Below are positions 24,901 through 33,433 of a DNA stretch of 59,053 nucleotides, piece after piece; the stretch's first letter is position 1, and each line of letters begins with the position of its first letter. The translations under genes were made by a program, and so were the position numbers. The DNA comes from Verrucomicrobiales bacterium. GTDB taxonomy: Bacteria; Verrucomicrobiota; Verrucomicrobiia; Limisphaerales; UBA9464. The notes below the pieces were generated by a model that saw only the letters and a list, made by a program, of their open reading frames with translations, did no database searches and was not told where the DNA came from. The stretch is taken from positions 1-59,053 of the forward strand of contig JAIYBC010000058.1 in the NCBI GenBank assembly GCA_027488845.1, given 5' to 3'.

Positions 24901-25877
24901 TCGGCGAGGCGGACCTTCGAGACCTCGAGACCCTCGTCGGAGATCGCGGCAAGGATCCGTTCCTCGTTCATGATGAACCGGTCTCTGCGGTACAGCAGGT
25001 AGTTCTCGCGCTCGCCGTCCGGGGTGAGGTTGATCGTGCAGAGGTTGGCGCCGGTCGCGAGGCCGCGGCGGTACCCGGTGCCGGGGCCGGCGATGTTCAG
25101 CGCGCTCACCGCTGGGATCACCCAGTCCGGACGCATCAGCCGCAACGCCGCCATGGCGTTCAGGGTCTGCCCGATGCCGGCGGCCGTTGCGGCCGTCAGC
25201 GGCGTCGATTCGCCGGGCACGAACGGACTCACGCTGCAGCCGATCAGGGGCAGCGAATCGGCCAGCCGGAAGTTGCCCAAGGCCGCATCGGCGTCCATGC
25301 CGGGAAGCCCGCAGATGAAGCCCGAGCTGACCTTCCATCCGCGTTCCGCGAGCCAGCGGATGTGCGCGACGCGTTCCTCCAGCGTGCCCGGCGCCTGGAG
25401 CGCGCGGTAGCGCTCCGGGTCGGCCAGCTCGAACTTGATGATGTAGGTCGAGGCCCCGGCCTCGGACAACGCGTCGGTGATGTCGGCGGAAAGCGTTCCC
25501 AGGCAGACGCTGATCCCGAGCGGCGTCTCCCTGCGGAGCGTCCGCACCAGCGGCAACACCACCTCGCGGGCCGCGACCGGGTCCTCGCCGGCCTGGATGT
25601 TGATGTCGGTGATGCTGGCCGGACGGTGGTGGACGAGCAGTTCGGCGAGTGCGTCGTGGGTCGCTCGGTAGCGTCCGAGCGTCCGGTTGTCGCGCCGCAT
25701 GCCGCAGTAGTGGCAGTTCTCGCGGCAGAAGTTCGAGACCTCGACGACGCCCCTCACGAACACGGACCGGCCGAAGCCAGCCCGGGCGGACGCGGCCGCG
25801 CGGGCGTGGAGGAGCTCCTGGGCCTCTCCTGAGGCCTCGAGATCCTCGGCGGCGGGAAACCAGCGTCGATGCACCAT
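24876..25877 (-). CDS. HydE/BioB-like radical SAM protein
   Basis: 333 aa. The [4Fe-4S] motif is CxxxCxxC in 'EVSNFCRENCHYCGMRR' (about residues 50-62). The pattern 'INIQAGEDP', 'ISVCLGTLS', 'IIKFELADPERYRAL' and 'GWKVSSGFICGLPGMD' follows the HydE/PylB/BioB-type barrel rather than ThiH or NifB. Its C-terminal region continues with 'IGCSVSPFVPGEST' and 'NIAGPGTGYRRGLATGAN'. No hydrogenase gene is in the window, so a role in [FeFe]-hydrogenase maturation is unlikely here. Its place inside the aryl-polyene-like cluster suggests a tailoring or starter-forming reaction. Convergent with the flavoprotein gene, with overlapping 3' ends. Confidence 0.8.
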   Translation of the reverse strand: MVHRRWFPAAEDLEASGEAQELLHARAAASARAGFGRSVFVRGVVEVSNFCRENCHYCGMRRDNRTLGRYRATHDALAELLVHHRPASITDINIQAGEDPVAAREVVLPLVRTLRRETPLGISVCLGTLSADITDALSEAGASTYIIKFELADPERYRALQAPGTLEERVAHIRWLAERGWKVSSGFICGLPGMDADAALGNFRLADSLPLIGCSVSPFVPGESTPLTAATAAGIGQTLNAMAALRLMRPDWVIPAVSALNIAGPGTGYRRGLATGANLCTINLTPDGERENYLLYRRDRFIMNEERILAAISDEGLEVSKVRLADHLATAAG

Positions 25878-25983
25878 CCGGAGATACTGTGTGCATCCCC
25901 ATGGGTGCAAGGTCGGGCTCCTCGGGAATCGCCGTCCGAGGAGAGGGCTCGACAGCCGCGGGCCGCAGCCGGGAGGCTCCGGC

Positions 25984-26673
25984 GTGTCCCGCGTCCGCGA
26001 CCTGACCATCGCCGTGATCCCGTGCCTCGACGAGGCCGGCCGCGTCGGCGCGGTCGTCCGCGGGCTCTCGGGGACCGTGTCGCGGATCCTGGTGGTGGAC
26101 GACGGCTCTTCGGACGGCACCGCCGCGGAGGCCGAATCGGCTGGGGCGATGGTCCTGCGGCATTCGAAGCCGCTCGGGAAGGGGGCCGCGCTGGCCGCCG
26201 GATGGCGACGTGCGCGCGAGCTGGGAGGCGAGTGGATGCTGATGCTGGACGGCGACGGCCAGCACGATCCCGCGGAGGCCCCGGCCTTCATCGCGGCGGC
26301 GGAGACGGGGGCCCGCCTGGTGGTGGGGAACCGCATGCCGGGTTCGCGGGCGATGCCCGTGGTGCGCCGTTGGACCAACCGTTGGATGAGCCGGCGCATC
26401 TCGGCATTGGCCGGGCTCGAGGTGCCGGACTCGCAGTGCGGCTACCGCCTGGTGCACCTGCCTTCCCTGGAAGCCCTCGCGCTCCGTTGTCGCGGATACG
26501 AGATCGAGTCCGAGATGACCGTGGCCTTCGCGCGGGCGGGACATCCGATGGCCTTCGTCCCGGTCCGGGTGCGCTATGGCGGGGAGCGGAGCAAGATCTC
26601 GCCGTTGCGCGACACGGCGCGGTGGTTCCGGTGGTATCTCCGGACCCGGTCCGCTCAGGACGGACGCCGGTAG
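25984..26673 (+). CDS. family 2 glycosyltransferase
   Basis: 229 aa from the GTG at 25984; upstream in-frame sequence looks noncoding. It has the GT-A signature 'IAVIPCLDEAG', 'VVDDGSSDGT', 'GKGAALAAGWRRA', the DxD region 'MLDGDGQHDP' and 'DSQCGYRLV', as in polyprenyl-phosphate or dolichol-phosphate glucosyl/mannosyltransferases. No membrane helix was seen. In aryl-polyene clusters GT2 enzymes attach a sugar to the lipid or aryl moiety. It converges on the methyltransferase gene with a 19-bp overlap. Confidence 0.85.
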   Translation: MSRVRDLTIAVIPCLDEAGRVGAVVRGLSGTVSRILVVDDGSSDGTAAEAESAGAMVLRHSKPLGKGAALAAGWRRARELGGEWMLMLDGDGQHDPAEAPAFIAAAETGARLVVGNRMPGSRAMPVVRRWTNRWMSRRISALAGLEVPDSQCGYRLVHLPSLEALALRCRGYEIESEMTVAFARAGHPMAFVPVRVRYGGERSKISPLRDTARWFRWYLRTRSAQDGRR

Positions 26674-27344
26674 GAGAGCAGGATGTGGGCGGAATGCTCC
26701 GTCCAGACCCGGGCCGAATCCAGTCCGGCCTCCTTCGCCAGGCGACGCCACTCGGCGGCGCGCCAGCCGCGTCGGACGGAAAGCAGTCCGTCGTTGCGGA
26801 ACTCCCGCGGCGCCCGGCAGGCCCGCAGCAACGCCCAGAGCATCGCGAGGAACAGCACGCTGCGCTGCATGTCGCAGATCAGCACCGCGCCCCGCGAGAC
26901 CCGCGCCGCCTCCTGGAAATGCCGGACCACGTCCTCCTCGGAGCCGAGGTGGTGGGTCATGGTCGAGGCGATGACCGCGTCGAAGTGGCCGTCCGGGAAG
27001 GGGAGCAGCGTGGCCGAGCCGACCGTCACGCGGAGGTTGGGATTGCGGTTGCAGGCGTGCGCTGAGAGGTCGAGGTCGGTGAACCGCCATTCCCAGCCCC
27101 GTCCCGCGGCCCATGCGGTGAGCGTCCGGCCGAGCTCGCCTTCGCCCGCGCCGATGTCGAGCACCGACATCGAGCGGCAGGTGGACTCCGGCAGCAGGCG
27201 CGGCAGCCAGACGCGGAACGGCCGCTCGAAGCGGGTGATGCGGTTGATCCGCTGCAGCCAGGCGTAGTGGGCCCGCAGCTCCGACGCGGTCCGCTCGGGC
27301 GCGTCGAAGTATTCGGCTTGCGCGCTACGCTCGCTCAAAAACAT
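26655..27344 (-). CDS. class I SAM-dependent methyltransferase
   Basis: 229 aa. Motif I 'VLDIGAGEGELG' (about residue 62-73) starts the Rossmann fold. 'FTDLDLSAHAC' and 'FDAVIASTMTHHLG' mark motifs II and IV of a Methyltransf_11-type enzyme. A hydrophobic helix 'VLFLAMLWALLRAC' near residue 165 suggests membrane contact. It could O- or C-methylate the aryl head, as in aryl polyenes. Divergent from the small membrane protein gene with only 18 bp between start codons, so their promoters must lie within neighbouring coding sequence. Confidence 0.85.
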   Translation of the reverse strand: MFLSERSAQAEYFDAPERTASELRAHYAWLQRINRITRFERPFRVWLPRLLPESTCRSMSVLDIGAGEGELGRTLTAWAAGRGWEWRFTDLDLSAHACNRNPNLRVTVGSATLLPFPDGHFDAVIASTMTHHLGSEEDVVRHFQEAARVSRGAVLICDMQRSVLFLAMLWALLRACRAPREFRNDGLLSVRRGWRAAEWRRLAKEAGLDSARVWTEHSAHILLSYRRPS

Positions 27345-27362
27345 CGTCGGAACACAAACAGA

Positions 27363-27740
27363 ATGCCCGATGCGCCACAAGATGAGCCGGCCCCAACCAC
27401 GGGAGGACCACGTTGGATCCCATGGATCCGTCGTGGTGCGGCCACGGTCCTGATCGCGCTCGCCGTGGGCACGGGCTCCTCGGCGGCGATGCGTTGGGAC
27501 TCGCGGATCGCGACCCCGCCGGGCTTCGGACGCGGGCTGCTCCACGGTGCGCTCATGCCGTTGGCCTGGCCGACCCTGCTCGCCGGCCGCGACCAGACCG
27601 TCTACGCCGAACGCAACGAGGGACGTCCCTACAAGCTGGGCTACTCGATGGGGGTCAACGTGTGTGGGCTCGCGTTCTTCGGATGGTTCTTCGCGCGGGT
27701 CCGCAGGTGGACCCGGCGGGAGGCGGGGCTGAGGACATGA
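27363..27740 (+). CDS. conserved two-helix membrane protein of the cluster
   Basis: 125 aa from the ATG at 27363. A proline-rich N-terminus is followed by a membrane helix (about 25-42), then a conserved-looking loop with 'GFGRGLLHGALMPLAWPTLLAGRDQTVYAERNEGRPYKLGYSMGVNVCG' features and a second helix leading to a basic tail. No named family. Its stop overlaps the ATG of the next flavoprotein gene (ATGA), so it belongs to that plus-strand operon. A partner of the flavoprotein or exporter is a reasonable guess. Confidence 0.7.
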   Translation: MPDAPQDEPAPTTGGPRWIPWIRRGAATVLIALAVGTGSSAAMRWDSRIATPPGFGRGLLHGALMPLAWPTLLAGRDQTVYAERNEGRPYKLGYSMGVNVCGLAFFGWFFARVRRWTRREAGLRT

Positions 27741-28999
27741 AGGTCCATGACGTCGTCGTGGTCGGCGGCGGCCCCGCCGGGAGCTGCGCGGCCACGCTCC
27801 TCGCCCGGTCCGGGCACACCGTGCTGGTGCTGGAACGCGAGCGTTTCCCGCGGTTCCACGTCGGCGAGTCGCTGTTGCCCTACAACACGGAGATCTTCGA
27901 CGAAATGGGCCTCGGGCCGAAGCTCGCCGCGGCCGGATTCCCCGTGAAGCGGGGCGCGCAGTTCCACCTCGGCAACGGCGCGAAGGGGACGTCCTTCGTC
28001 TTCCGCAACGGCCGCTTCACCCGCCATGGCGAGGCCTACCAGGTCGAACGCTCCCGCTTCGACGAGATCCTCCTCCGACACGCCGCCGAGTGCGGTGCGG
28101 AGGTCCGTGAGGGGGTCGCGGTCGAGTCGGTCGCCACGGACGCCGACGGCGTCACCGTCCGGACCTCCGACGGCGAGACCCACCGCGGCCGGTTCCTGGT
28201 CGACGCCTCCGGACGCGGCAACCTCACCGGGAACCAGGAGGGGGTGAAGGTGATGAACCCCAGGCTGCGCAAGGTCGCGGTCTTCGCGCACTTCGAGGGA
28301 GTCCGGCTGGATTCCGGGACCAAGGGCGGCGACACCGTCATCGTCCGCCAGGAACGCCACTGGTTCTGGCTCATCCCGCTGCGGGTCGACGAAGGCGGCT
28401 CGGGCCGCGTGAGCGTGGGCGTCGTGATGGACCGTGACGACTTCGCCGCGTCCGGCGGGACCGGCGAGGCGCTGCTCGGACGCCTCGTCGCCGAAAGCCC
28501 GCCGGTGGCGGAGAGGCTGCGGTCGGCGCGGCGGGAGTCGGGGGTGCATGTCACCAGCGACTTCAGCTACCGCAACACCCGCTTCTGGAGTCCGCGCTGC
28601 GTCCGGGTGGGCGACGCCGCGGGCTTCATCGACCCGATCTTCTCCAGCGGCGTCTTCCTCGCGATGTTCTCCGCGCGTGCGGCGGCGCGTGCGGTGCGGG
28701 ACTCGATCCGGGCCGGGGACGACGGCGCCGCGGCGTTCGCCGTGTACGAAACGCGCATCCGGTCGGCCCTTTCGATCTACCAGGAGATGGTCGACGGCTT
28801 CTACACGCAGCCGTTCATGGAGCTGTTCCTGGAGCCCCGGGCGAAGCTGGACCTCGCGGCCGCGGTGAACGCGGTCCTCGCCGGGGAGCTGGAAGGCGGC
28901 TGGAAGCTGCGTTGGCGCATGTGGCTGTTCTTCCGGTTGGTCCGGCTCCAGGCGCGGTTCCCGCTGGTGCCCCGCTTCTCCTTCGCTCCCGCCGCATGA
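27737..28999 (+). CDS. FAD-dependent oxidoreductase, halogenase/geranylgeranyl-reductase-like
   Basis: 420 aa. The N-terminal 'DVVVVGGGPAGSCAATLLARSGH' binds FAD, followed by 'ERFPRFHVGESLLPYN', 'VERSRFDEILLRHA', 'FLVDASGRGN' and the GD motif 'VRVGDAAGFIDPIFSSGVFLAMFSA'. In place of the WxWxIP halogenase signature it has 'HWFWLIPL', close but not identical. Proteins of this type are regular members of aryl-polyene/flexirubin clusters. It is the second flavoprotein here and shorter than the first (420 versus 517 aa). It overlaps its neighbours at both ends by 4 bases. Confidence 0.8.
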   Translation: MKVHDVVVVGGGPAGSCAATLLARSGHTVLVLERERFPRFHVGESLLPYNTEIFDEMGLGPKLAAAGFPVKRGAQFHLGNGAKGTSFVFRNGRFTRHGEAYQVERSRFDEILLRHAAECGAEVREGVAVESVATDADGVTVRTSDGETHRGRFLVDASGRGNLTGNQEGVKVMNPRLRKVAVFAHFEGVRLDSGTKGGDTVIVRQERHWFWLIPLRVDEGGSGRVSVGVVMDRDDFAASGGTGEALLGRLVAESPPVAERLRSARRESGVHVTSDFSYRNTRFWSPRCVRVGDAAGFIDPIFSSGVFLAMFSARAAARAVRDSIRAGDDGAAAFAVYETRIRSALSIYQEMVDGFYTQPFMELFLEPRAKLDLAAAVNAVLAGELEGGWKLRWRMWLFFRLVRLQARFPLVPRFSFAPAA

Positions 29000-29469
29000 A
29001 CGCCGGACGTTCCGCGGTCCCCGGATGGCCCGTGCTGGGACTCGCCCTCCTCGTCGCCGGATGCGCCTTCCCGGGCCGCCGACTTCCTCCCTGGGACCTG
29101 GCGTCGCCGGGATGGACGGTCACGGAGATGTCGGCGGCGTGGAGGCCTGCGTCGGATTCGCCGGAGTTGGCCGGTGAGCTGTTGGTCGCGCGGAACACGG
29201 ACGGCTCGCGGCTGGTGCAGTTCGCGAAGCAGGGGGTCCCCGTGGTCGTGGCCCGATCCGGTCCGTCGGGTTGGGAGATCCGTTCCCCGTTCCGCTCCGC
29301 GTCCGCCGCGGGGCGTGGGGCGGCACCCAAGTCGATCGTCTGGTTCCGGGCGACCGCGCCGAAGGAACTGCCGGAGGCGCCGGAAGGCTGGAAGGCCGTG
29401 GCGTCGGAACAGGGAGGCTGGATCCTCGAACGGCCTGTCACCGGCGAACGCCTGGAGGTGGCGCCGTGA
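28996..29469 (+). CDS. putative outer-membrane lipoprotein of the cluster
   Basis: 157 aa. The signal peptide ends in a lipobox 'LLVAGC' (Cys at about residue 23), so it should be lipidated. The mature part is short with beta-strand character and 'WDLASPGW', 'RLVQFAKQGVPVVVA', 'SIVWFRATA'. No family recognised. It overlaps the FAD gene (ATGA) and the exporter gene (GTGA), placing it in the export block of the aryl-polyene-like operon. Confidence 0.75.
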   Translation: MNAGRSAVPGWPVLGLALLVAGCAFPGRRLPPWDLASPGWTVTEMSAAWRPASDSPELAGELLVARNTDGSRLVQFAKQGVPVVVARSGPSGWEIRSPFRSASAAGRGAAPKSIVWFRATAPKELPEAPEGWKAVASEQGGWILERPVTGERLEVAP

Positions 29470-32400
29470 GGCGCGGTTGGCTGTGGCTGCCGGTGTTGGC
29501 GGTGGTCCTCGCGGGGCTGTTCCGTCTCCGCTTCGACACGGAACCGCTGGCGCTGCTGCCGTCCGACGTCCCTTCGATCGCCGCCCTGCGCGACCACCAG
29601 CGGCTCTTCCCGGGATCACGCGAGCTGGTGGTGACACTCGAGTCCGAGGCGCCGGATCACCTCGCGGCCTTCGCCGAGGCGCTCGCGGTCGACCTGCGGT
29701 CGGCCCCGGACCTCGTCGCCGGCGCCCGTTGGCGTGCGCCGTTCCGCGATTCCCTCGTGGAGAACGTGGCCTGGATGTGGATGCAGCGGCCCCGTTCCGA
29801 ACTGCTGGCGTTGATGGAACGCTGGGAGCCGCGGAGGTTCGCGGAGGAACTGGCCGGGGTCCGGGAACGGATGGCCACCTCGCTCGACCCGATGGACATC
29901 GCCCGCGCCGGCTACGATCCCGCCGGTCTCCTGTCGTTCCCGGGCGCCACCCGGGGCGGCCTCTCCGGCGGCGACGGCGAGGATGCCGGTTTCGCCGACG
30001 CCACGGGCTCGTTCCGGATCGTTCTGGTGGAACCGGTCCGTCCGGCGATGCCCTATCGCGAGGCGACGCTCTGGCTGGAGCGGGTGCGGCAGCGGATCGC
30101 CGCGGTGGAGGCGCGGTTCCGGTCCGCGAATCCCGGCGTGCGTCTCCAGGTCGCCTACACCGGCGGTCCCGCCTTCCTGACCGAGGTCGCCAACGGGATG
30201 GAAGGCGACCTGCAATCCTCGCTCGGCGCCACGGTGGCGGCCATCGCGCTCCTCTTCTGGTTCAGCCACCGCTCGCTGCGCCCGTTGGGCCTCCTGCTCG
30301 CGGGCCTCGGACTCACCTTCGTGGCGACCCTGGCCCTCGGTGGCTTGGTGTTGGGGACGTTGAACGTCATCAGCTGCGGCTTCGGCGCCGTGATGATGGG
30401 GCTGGTGGTCGACTACGGTCTCGTGGGCTACCAGGAGCTGCGGGCGAATCCCGGCCGGAGCCTGGCGGCGCTGCGCGGCGAGGTGCTTCCCGGGATCGCC
30501 TGGTCCGCGGTCACGACGGCCGGGACGTTCCTTTCCCTGGGATTCGCCGGCCTGCCCGGGCTTGCCGAGTTGGGATATCTGACCGCCATCGGCCTGGCGG
30601 TCGGCGCGGCGGTGATGCTGTTCTGGTTCCTTCCTCGGGTCCATGCGTCGACACCGCCGGCTTCGAACGGGACGCCCGCACCAGCCCAACCCGACGCCGC
30701 AGCGGGAAGGTGGGCTGCGGTGGCCACGGTGATCGTGGTCTCGGCCTGCGCCGCGATCCTGTTCGCGAAGGGTTGGCCGCGGACCGAAGGCGGTGCGGCG
30801 CCGCTGCGTCCCCGACGGAGCCCCGCCTACGAGGCGATGGCCCGCATGCAGGAACGGCTCGGCGGCAACCGCGTCACCTCCTGGCTGCTGGTGGACGGCC
30901 GGGACCCGGTGGAGGTCCGGGATCGGATGACGTCCCTGCGTCCGGCGCTGGAACGCCTCAAGGCCGAAGGCCGGATCGAAACCTTCCGGACACCGTCCGC
31001 GTTCTGGCCCGATCCCGCCGCGGCGTCCACGAACCGCGACCTCCTCCGTCCGCTGTCGGCGCGTGCCGCCCTGTTGCCGGAGACCCTGGAGGCGGCGGGG
31101 TTCGCCGATGCCGCGGAAGGACTCGTGCGGGGCGTCACCGACGTCTGGCGCCGTTGGGATTCGGCCGGGGTTCCCCTCTGGCCGGACAACGAAGGTGCCC
31201 GTTGGCTCGCCGGAGTGTTCGGGGCACGGCGTCCGGACGGTTCCTGGGTCGGATTGGCCACGGTCGAGTCGGCTTCGGAAGGCATGACGCTGACGGGGCT
31301 GCCCCAGGGCGTCGCGGTGGCCGGGTGGGACCGCATCGGGCCGGATCTGCTGGGACGGGTCCGCGGACGCGTGGCGTGGCTGACCGCGGCGATCGGCGTG
31401 GTGTTGGCCGGATGCCTTTGGCTGGCCTTCCGGCGTTGGATCGAGGTGCTGCTCGCCCTCGCGGCGTTGTCCCTGAGCTTCTTCGTCCTGATTGCCTTGA
31501 TGAGCCTGCTCGGCGCCTCCTGGAACCTGCTCAACCTCGTCGCGGTGCCGCTGTTGCTGGGCACGTCCGTCGACTCCGCGATCCATGTCCAACTCGCGCT
31601 GCGCCGACATCAGGGCGACCTGCGCGCCATGCGGCAATCGACCGGGAGGGCGTTGCTGTTGTGCGCCGGGGCGAACGTCGCCGGATTCGGGTCGTTGGCC
31701 TGGAGCAGCAACGCCGGGCTCGCCTCGCTCGACCTCGTCTGCGCCGGCGGCGTCCTCTGCGTGATGGCCGTGATGCTCCTGCTCCTCCCGGGCTGGTGGC
31801 TGCGGTGGGCGGGACCTGCGGCTGGCGACGGTTCCGCGGCGGGTCCCTCGGCGCTCTACGGCGGAGGGGCCTGGGCCTTGGCCAGCGCGTTGGTCCGTTG
31901 TGTCCCTTGCCGCCTCCTCGTCGGTCCGGCCCGTGTGCTGGGCCGGCTTCATGCGGCCTTGCGACCGGAGCGGAGACGCCTTGTCGCGGCGAATCTCCAG
32001 CCGTTGCTCGGGGACGACGCCCGCGCCGCCGACCGTGCCGCCTGGCGTTGCTACGCCGAGTTCGCCGAGAAGCTGGTCCACCTCTGGAGACTGGAGTCGG
32101 GAGCCGATGACGGCGGCCCGCTCAAGACATCCGGGGATTGGGGCGCCTTCGAGAAGGCCCGGGCGGAAGGCCGTGGCATCCTCCTCGTCACCCCGCATCT
32201 CGGGAATTGGGAGCTGGGTGGTCCGCTGCTCGCCGGCTTCGGGGTGAGGCCCCTGGTGCTGAGCGCGGAGGAACCGGATCCCCGGCTCACGGCCGCCCGC
32301 GCCGCGGCGAGGGCGCGGTTCGGCGTCGACACCCTCGTCGTGGGTTCGGATCCGTTCGCGTTCGTCGGCGTCATCCGGCGGCTCCAGGAGGGCGGGGTGG

Positions 32401-32723
32401 TGGCCTTGCTCGTGGACCGACCTGTGGCCGGAACCGGTGTCGAGGTGACGTTGTTCGGACGCCCCTTCCTCGCCAGCGTCGCCGCCGCCGAACTCGCCCG
32501 AGCCACCGGCTGCCGGATCCTGCCGGTGTACGTCGTGCGCGAAGGCCGCAGCCACCGGGCGCACGCGCTGGAACCGGTCGAGTACGACCGCGCGTCGCTC
32601 GGCAACCGCGCTGCCCGCCAGGAACTCACGGGCCGGATCCTGCGTGTCTTCGAACCGGCCCTGCGCCAGTTTCCCGACCAATGGTTCCACTTCATCCCGG
32701 TGTGGAAGGAGCCGCCACGATGA
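29466..32723 (+). CDS. MMPL exporter fused to LpxL-type acyltransferase
   Basis: 1085 aa from a GTG. The first about 790 residues form an RND/MMPL transporter: one helix at 4-20, a large periplasmic loop, helices at about 245-400, a second loop, and helices at about 635-780 ('VAVPLLLGTSVDSAIHVQLALRRHQ'). After a Gly/Ser linker, residues about 800-1080 are a lipid A lauroyl/myristoyl-acyltransferase domain with the HX4E motif 'TPHLGNWELGG' at about residue 910. In aryl-polyene clusters these are usually two separate genes; here they are one polypeptide. The acyltransferase end would sit in the cytoplasm or inner leaflet. It would couple acylation of the product to export. Confidence 0.9.
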   Translation: MRRGWLWLPVLAVVLAGLFRLRFDTEPLALLPSDVPSIAALRDHQRLFPGSRELVVTLESEAPDHLAAFAEALAVDLRSAPDLVAGARWRAPFRDSLVENVAWMWMQRPRSELLALMERWEPRRFAEELAGVRERMATSLDPMDIARAGYDPAGLLSFPGATRGGLSGGDGEDAGFADATGSFRIVLVEPVRPAMPYREATLWLERVRQRIAAVEARFRSANPGVRLQVAYTGGPAFLTEVANGMEGDLQSSLGATVAAIALLFWFSHRSLRPLGLLLAGLGLTFVATLALGGLVLGTLNVISCGFGAVMMGLVVDYGLVGYQELRANPGRSLAALRGEVLPGIAWSAVTTAGTFLSLGFAGLPGLAELGYLTAIGLAVGAAVMLFWFLPRVHASTPPASNGTPAPAQPDAAAGRWAAVATVIVVSACAAILFAKGWPRTEGGAAPLRPRRSPAYEAMARMQERLGGNRVTSWLLVDGRDPVEVRDRMTSLRPALERLKAEGRIETFRTPSAFWPDPAAASTNRDLLRPLSARAALLPETLEAAGFADAAEGLVRGVTDVWRRWDSAGVPLWPDNEGARWLAGVFGARRPDGSWVGLATVESASEGMTLTGLPQGVAVAGWDRIGPDLLGRVRGRVAWLTAAIGVVLAGCLWLAFRRWIEVLLALAALSLSFFVLIALMSLLGASWNLLNLVAVPLLLGTSVDSAIHVQLALRRHQGDLRAMRQSTGRALLLCAGANVAGFGSLAWSSNAGLASLDLVCAGGVLCVMAVMLLLLPGWWLRWAGPAAGDGSAAGPSALYGGGAWALASALVRCVPCRLLVGPARVLGRLHAALRPERRRLVAANLQPLLGDDARAADRAAWRCYAEFAEKLVHLWRLESGADDGGPLKTSGDWGAFEKARAEGRGILLVTPHLGNWELGGPLLAGFGVRPLVLSAEEPDPRLTAARAAARARFGVDTLVVGSDPFAFVGVIRRLQEGGVVALLVDRPVAGTGVEVTLFGRPFLASVAAAELARATGCRILPVYVVREGRSHRAHALEPVEYDRASLGNRAARQELTGRILRVFEPALRQFPDQWFHFIPVWKEPPR

Positions 32724-33433
32724 TCCGACGTCTCCATGAATCCGTCTCCGGCGCGGGACTCACCCTGCTGCTGCTGGGCGTGCTGCTGTCGTCGCTCCGG
32801 CTTTCGGGCGCGGAGGTCTCCGCCTCCGACGCGGTGCTCGACGCCTGGCTCAAGGCGACCGGGAACCTGGCCACCCTGGAGGCCCGGGTGGTCCAGACCC
32901 GGCATCTCAAGGCGCTGCGCCAGCCGCTGGTCTCGACCGGACGCGTCTGGTTCGCCACCCCGGGCCGGTTCCGCTGGGAACTCGGCGAACCTCCGCGTTC
33001 CGTCGCGGTGCGTTCCGGCGAGGACCTGCTGGTGCTCTCACCCGGCCTGCACCGCGCGGAACGACATCGGCTCGACCCGGCCGCGGAAGGCCCGGTGAAG
33101 GAGTTGCTGGGACTGCTGGACGTCGGTTTCCCACGCGACGCGGCGGAGTTCCGCGCGCGGTTCGACGTGCTCGAGGTCCGGACCAACGCCGCGGCCACCA
33201 CCCTGCGCCTGCGCCCGCGCGCCGCGGCCGCCCGACGGATGATGCCGGGCGTCTCCGTGGACCTGGGCCTGGGTGACTGGCGGTTGCTGGCCACCGAGAT
33301 GACCTTCGCCGACGGCTCGCGCCTGCGATCCGAGTTCTCCGCCATGATCACCAACGCCCCCGTCGATCCCGCGCGCTTCTGCACCGAGGTTCCCGAAGGC
33401 TGGAAGACCGAAACCCGGGGAGGCGGATCGTGA
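32720..33433 (+). CDS. LolA-like outer-membrane lipoprotein carrier
   Basis: 237 aa with a signal peptide (about 10-30). The mature part follows the LolA/LppX half-barrel pattern: 'LDAWLKATGNLATLEARVVQTRHLKALRQPLVSTGRVWFATPGRFRWEL', then paired strands. LolA-type proteins carry hydrophobic cargo across the periplasm, and aryl-polyene clusters contain such a paralogue. It overlaps both its neighbours by 4 bases (ATGA at the start, GTGA at the end), so it is co-translated with the MMPL exporter and the dehydratase. Confidence 0.8.
   Translation: MIRRLHESVSGAGLTLLLLGVLLSSLRLSGAEVSASDAVLDAWLKATGNLATLEARVVQTRHLKALRQPLVSTGRVWFATPGRFRWELGEPPRSVAVRSGEDLLVLSPGLHRAERHRLDPAAEGPVKELLGLLDVGFPRDAAEFRARFDVLEVRTNAAATTLRLRPRAAAARRMMPGVSVDLGLGDWRLLATEMTFADGSRLRSEFSAMITNAPVDPARFCTEVPEGWKTETRGGGS

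Noticed and set aside
24876-25877. Hydrogenase maturation (HydE) as the role of the radical SAM gene
   Set aside because: No HydF, HydG or hydrogenase genes are in the window and the gene is embedded in a pigment-type cluster; the fold resemblance alone does not support it.
29616-32690. 1024-aa minus-strand frame over the MMPL-acyltransferase gene
   Set aside because: Arg/Gln/His-rich shadow without motifs; the plus strand carries transporter helices and the HX4E motif.
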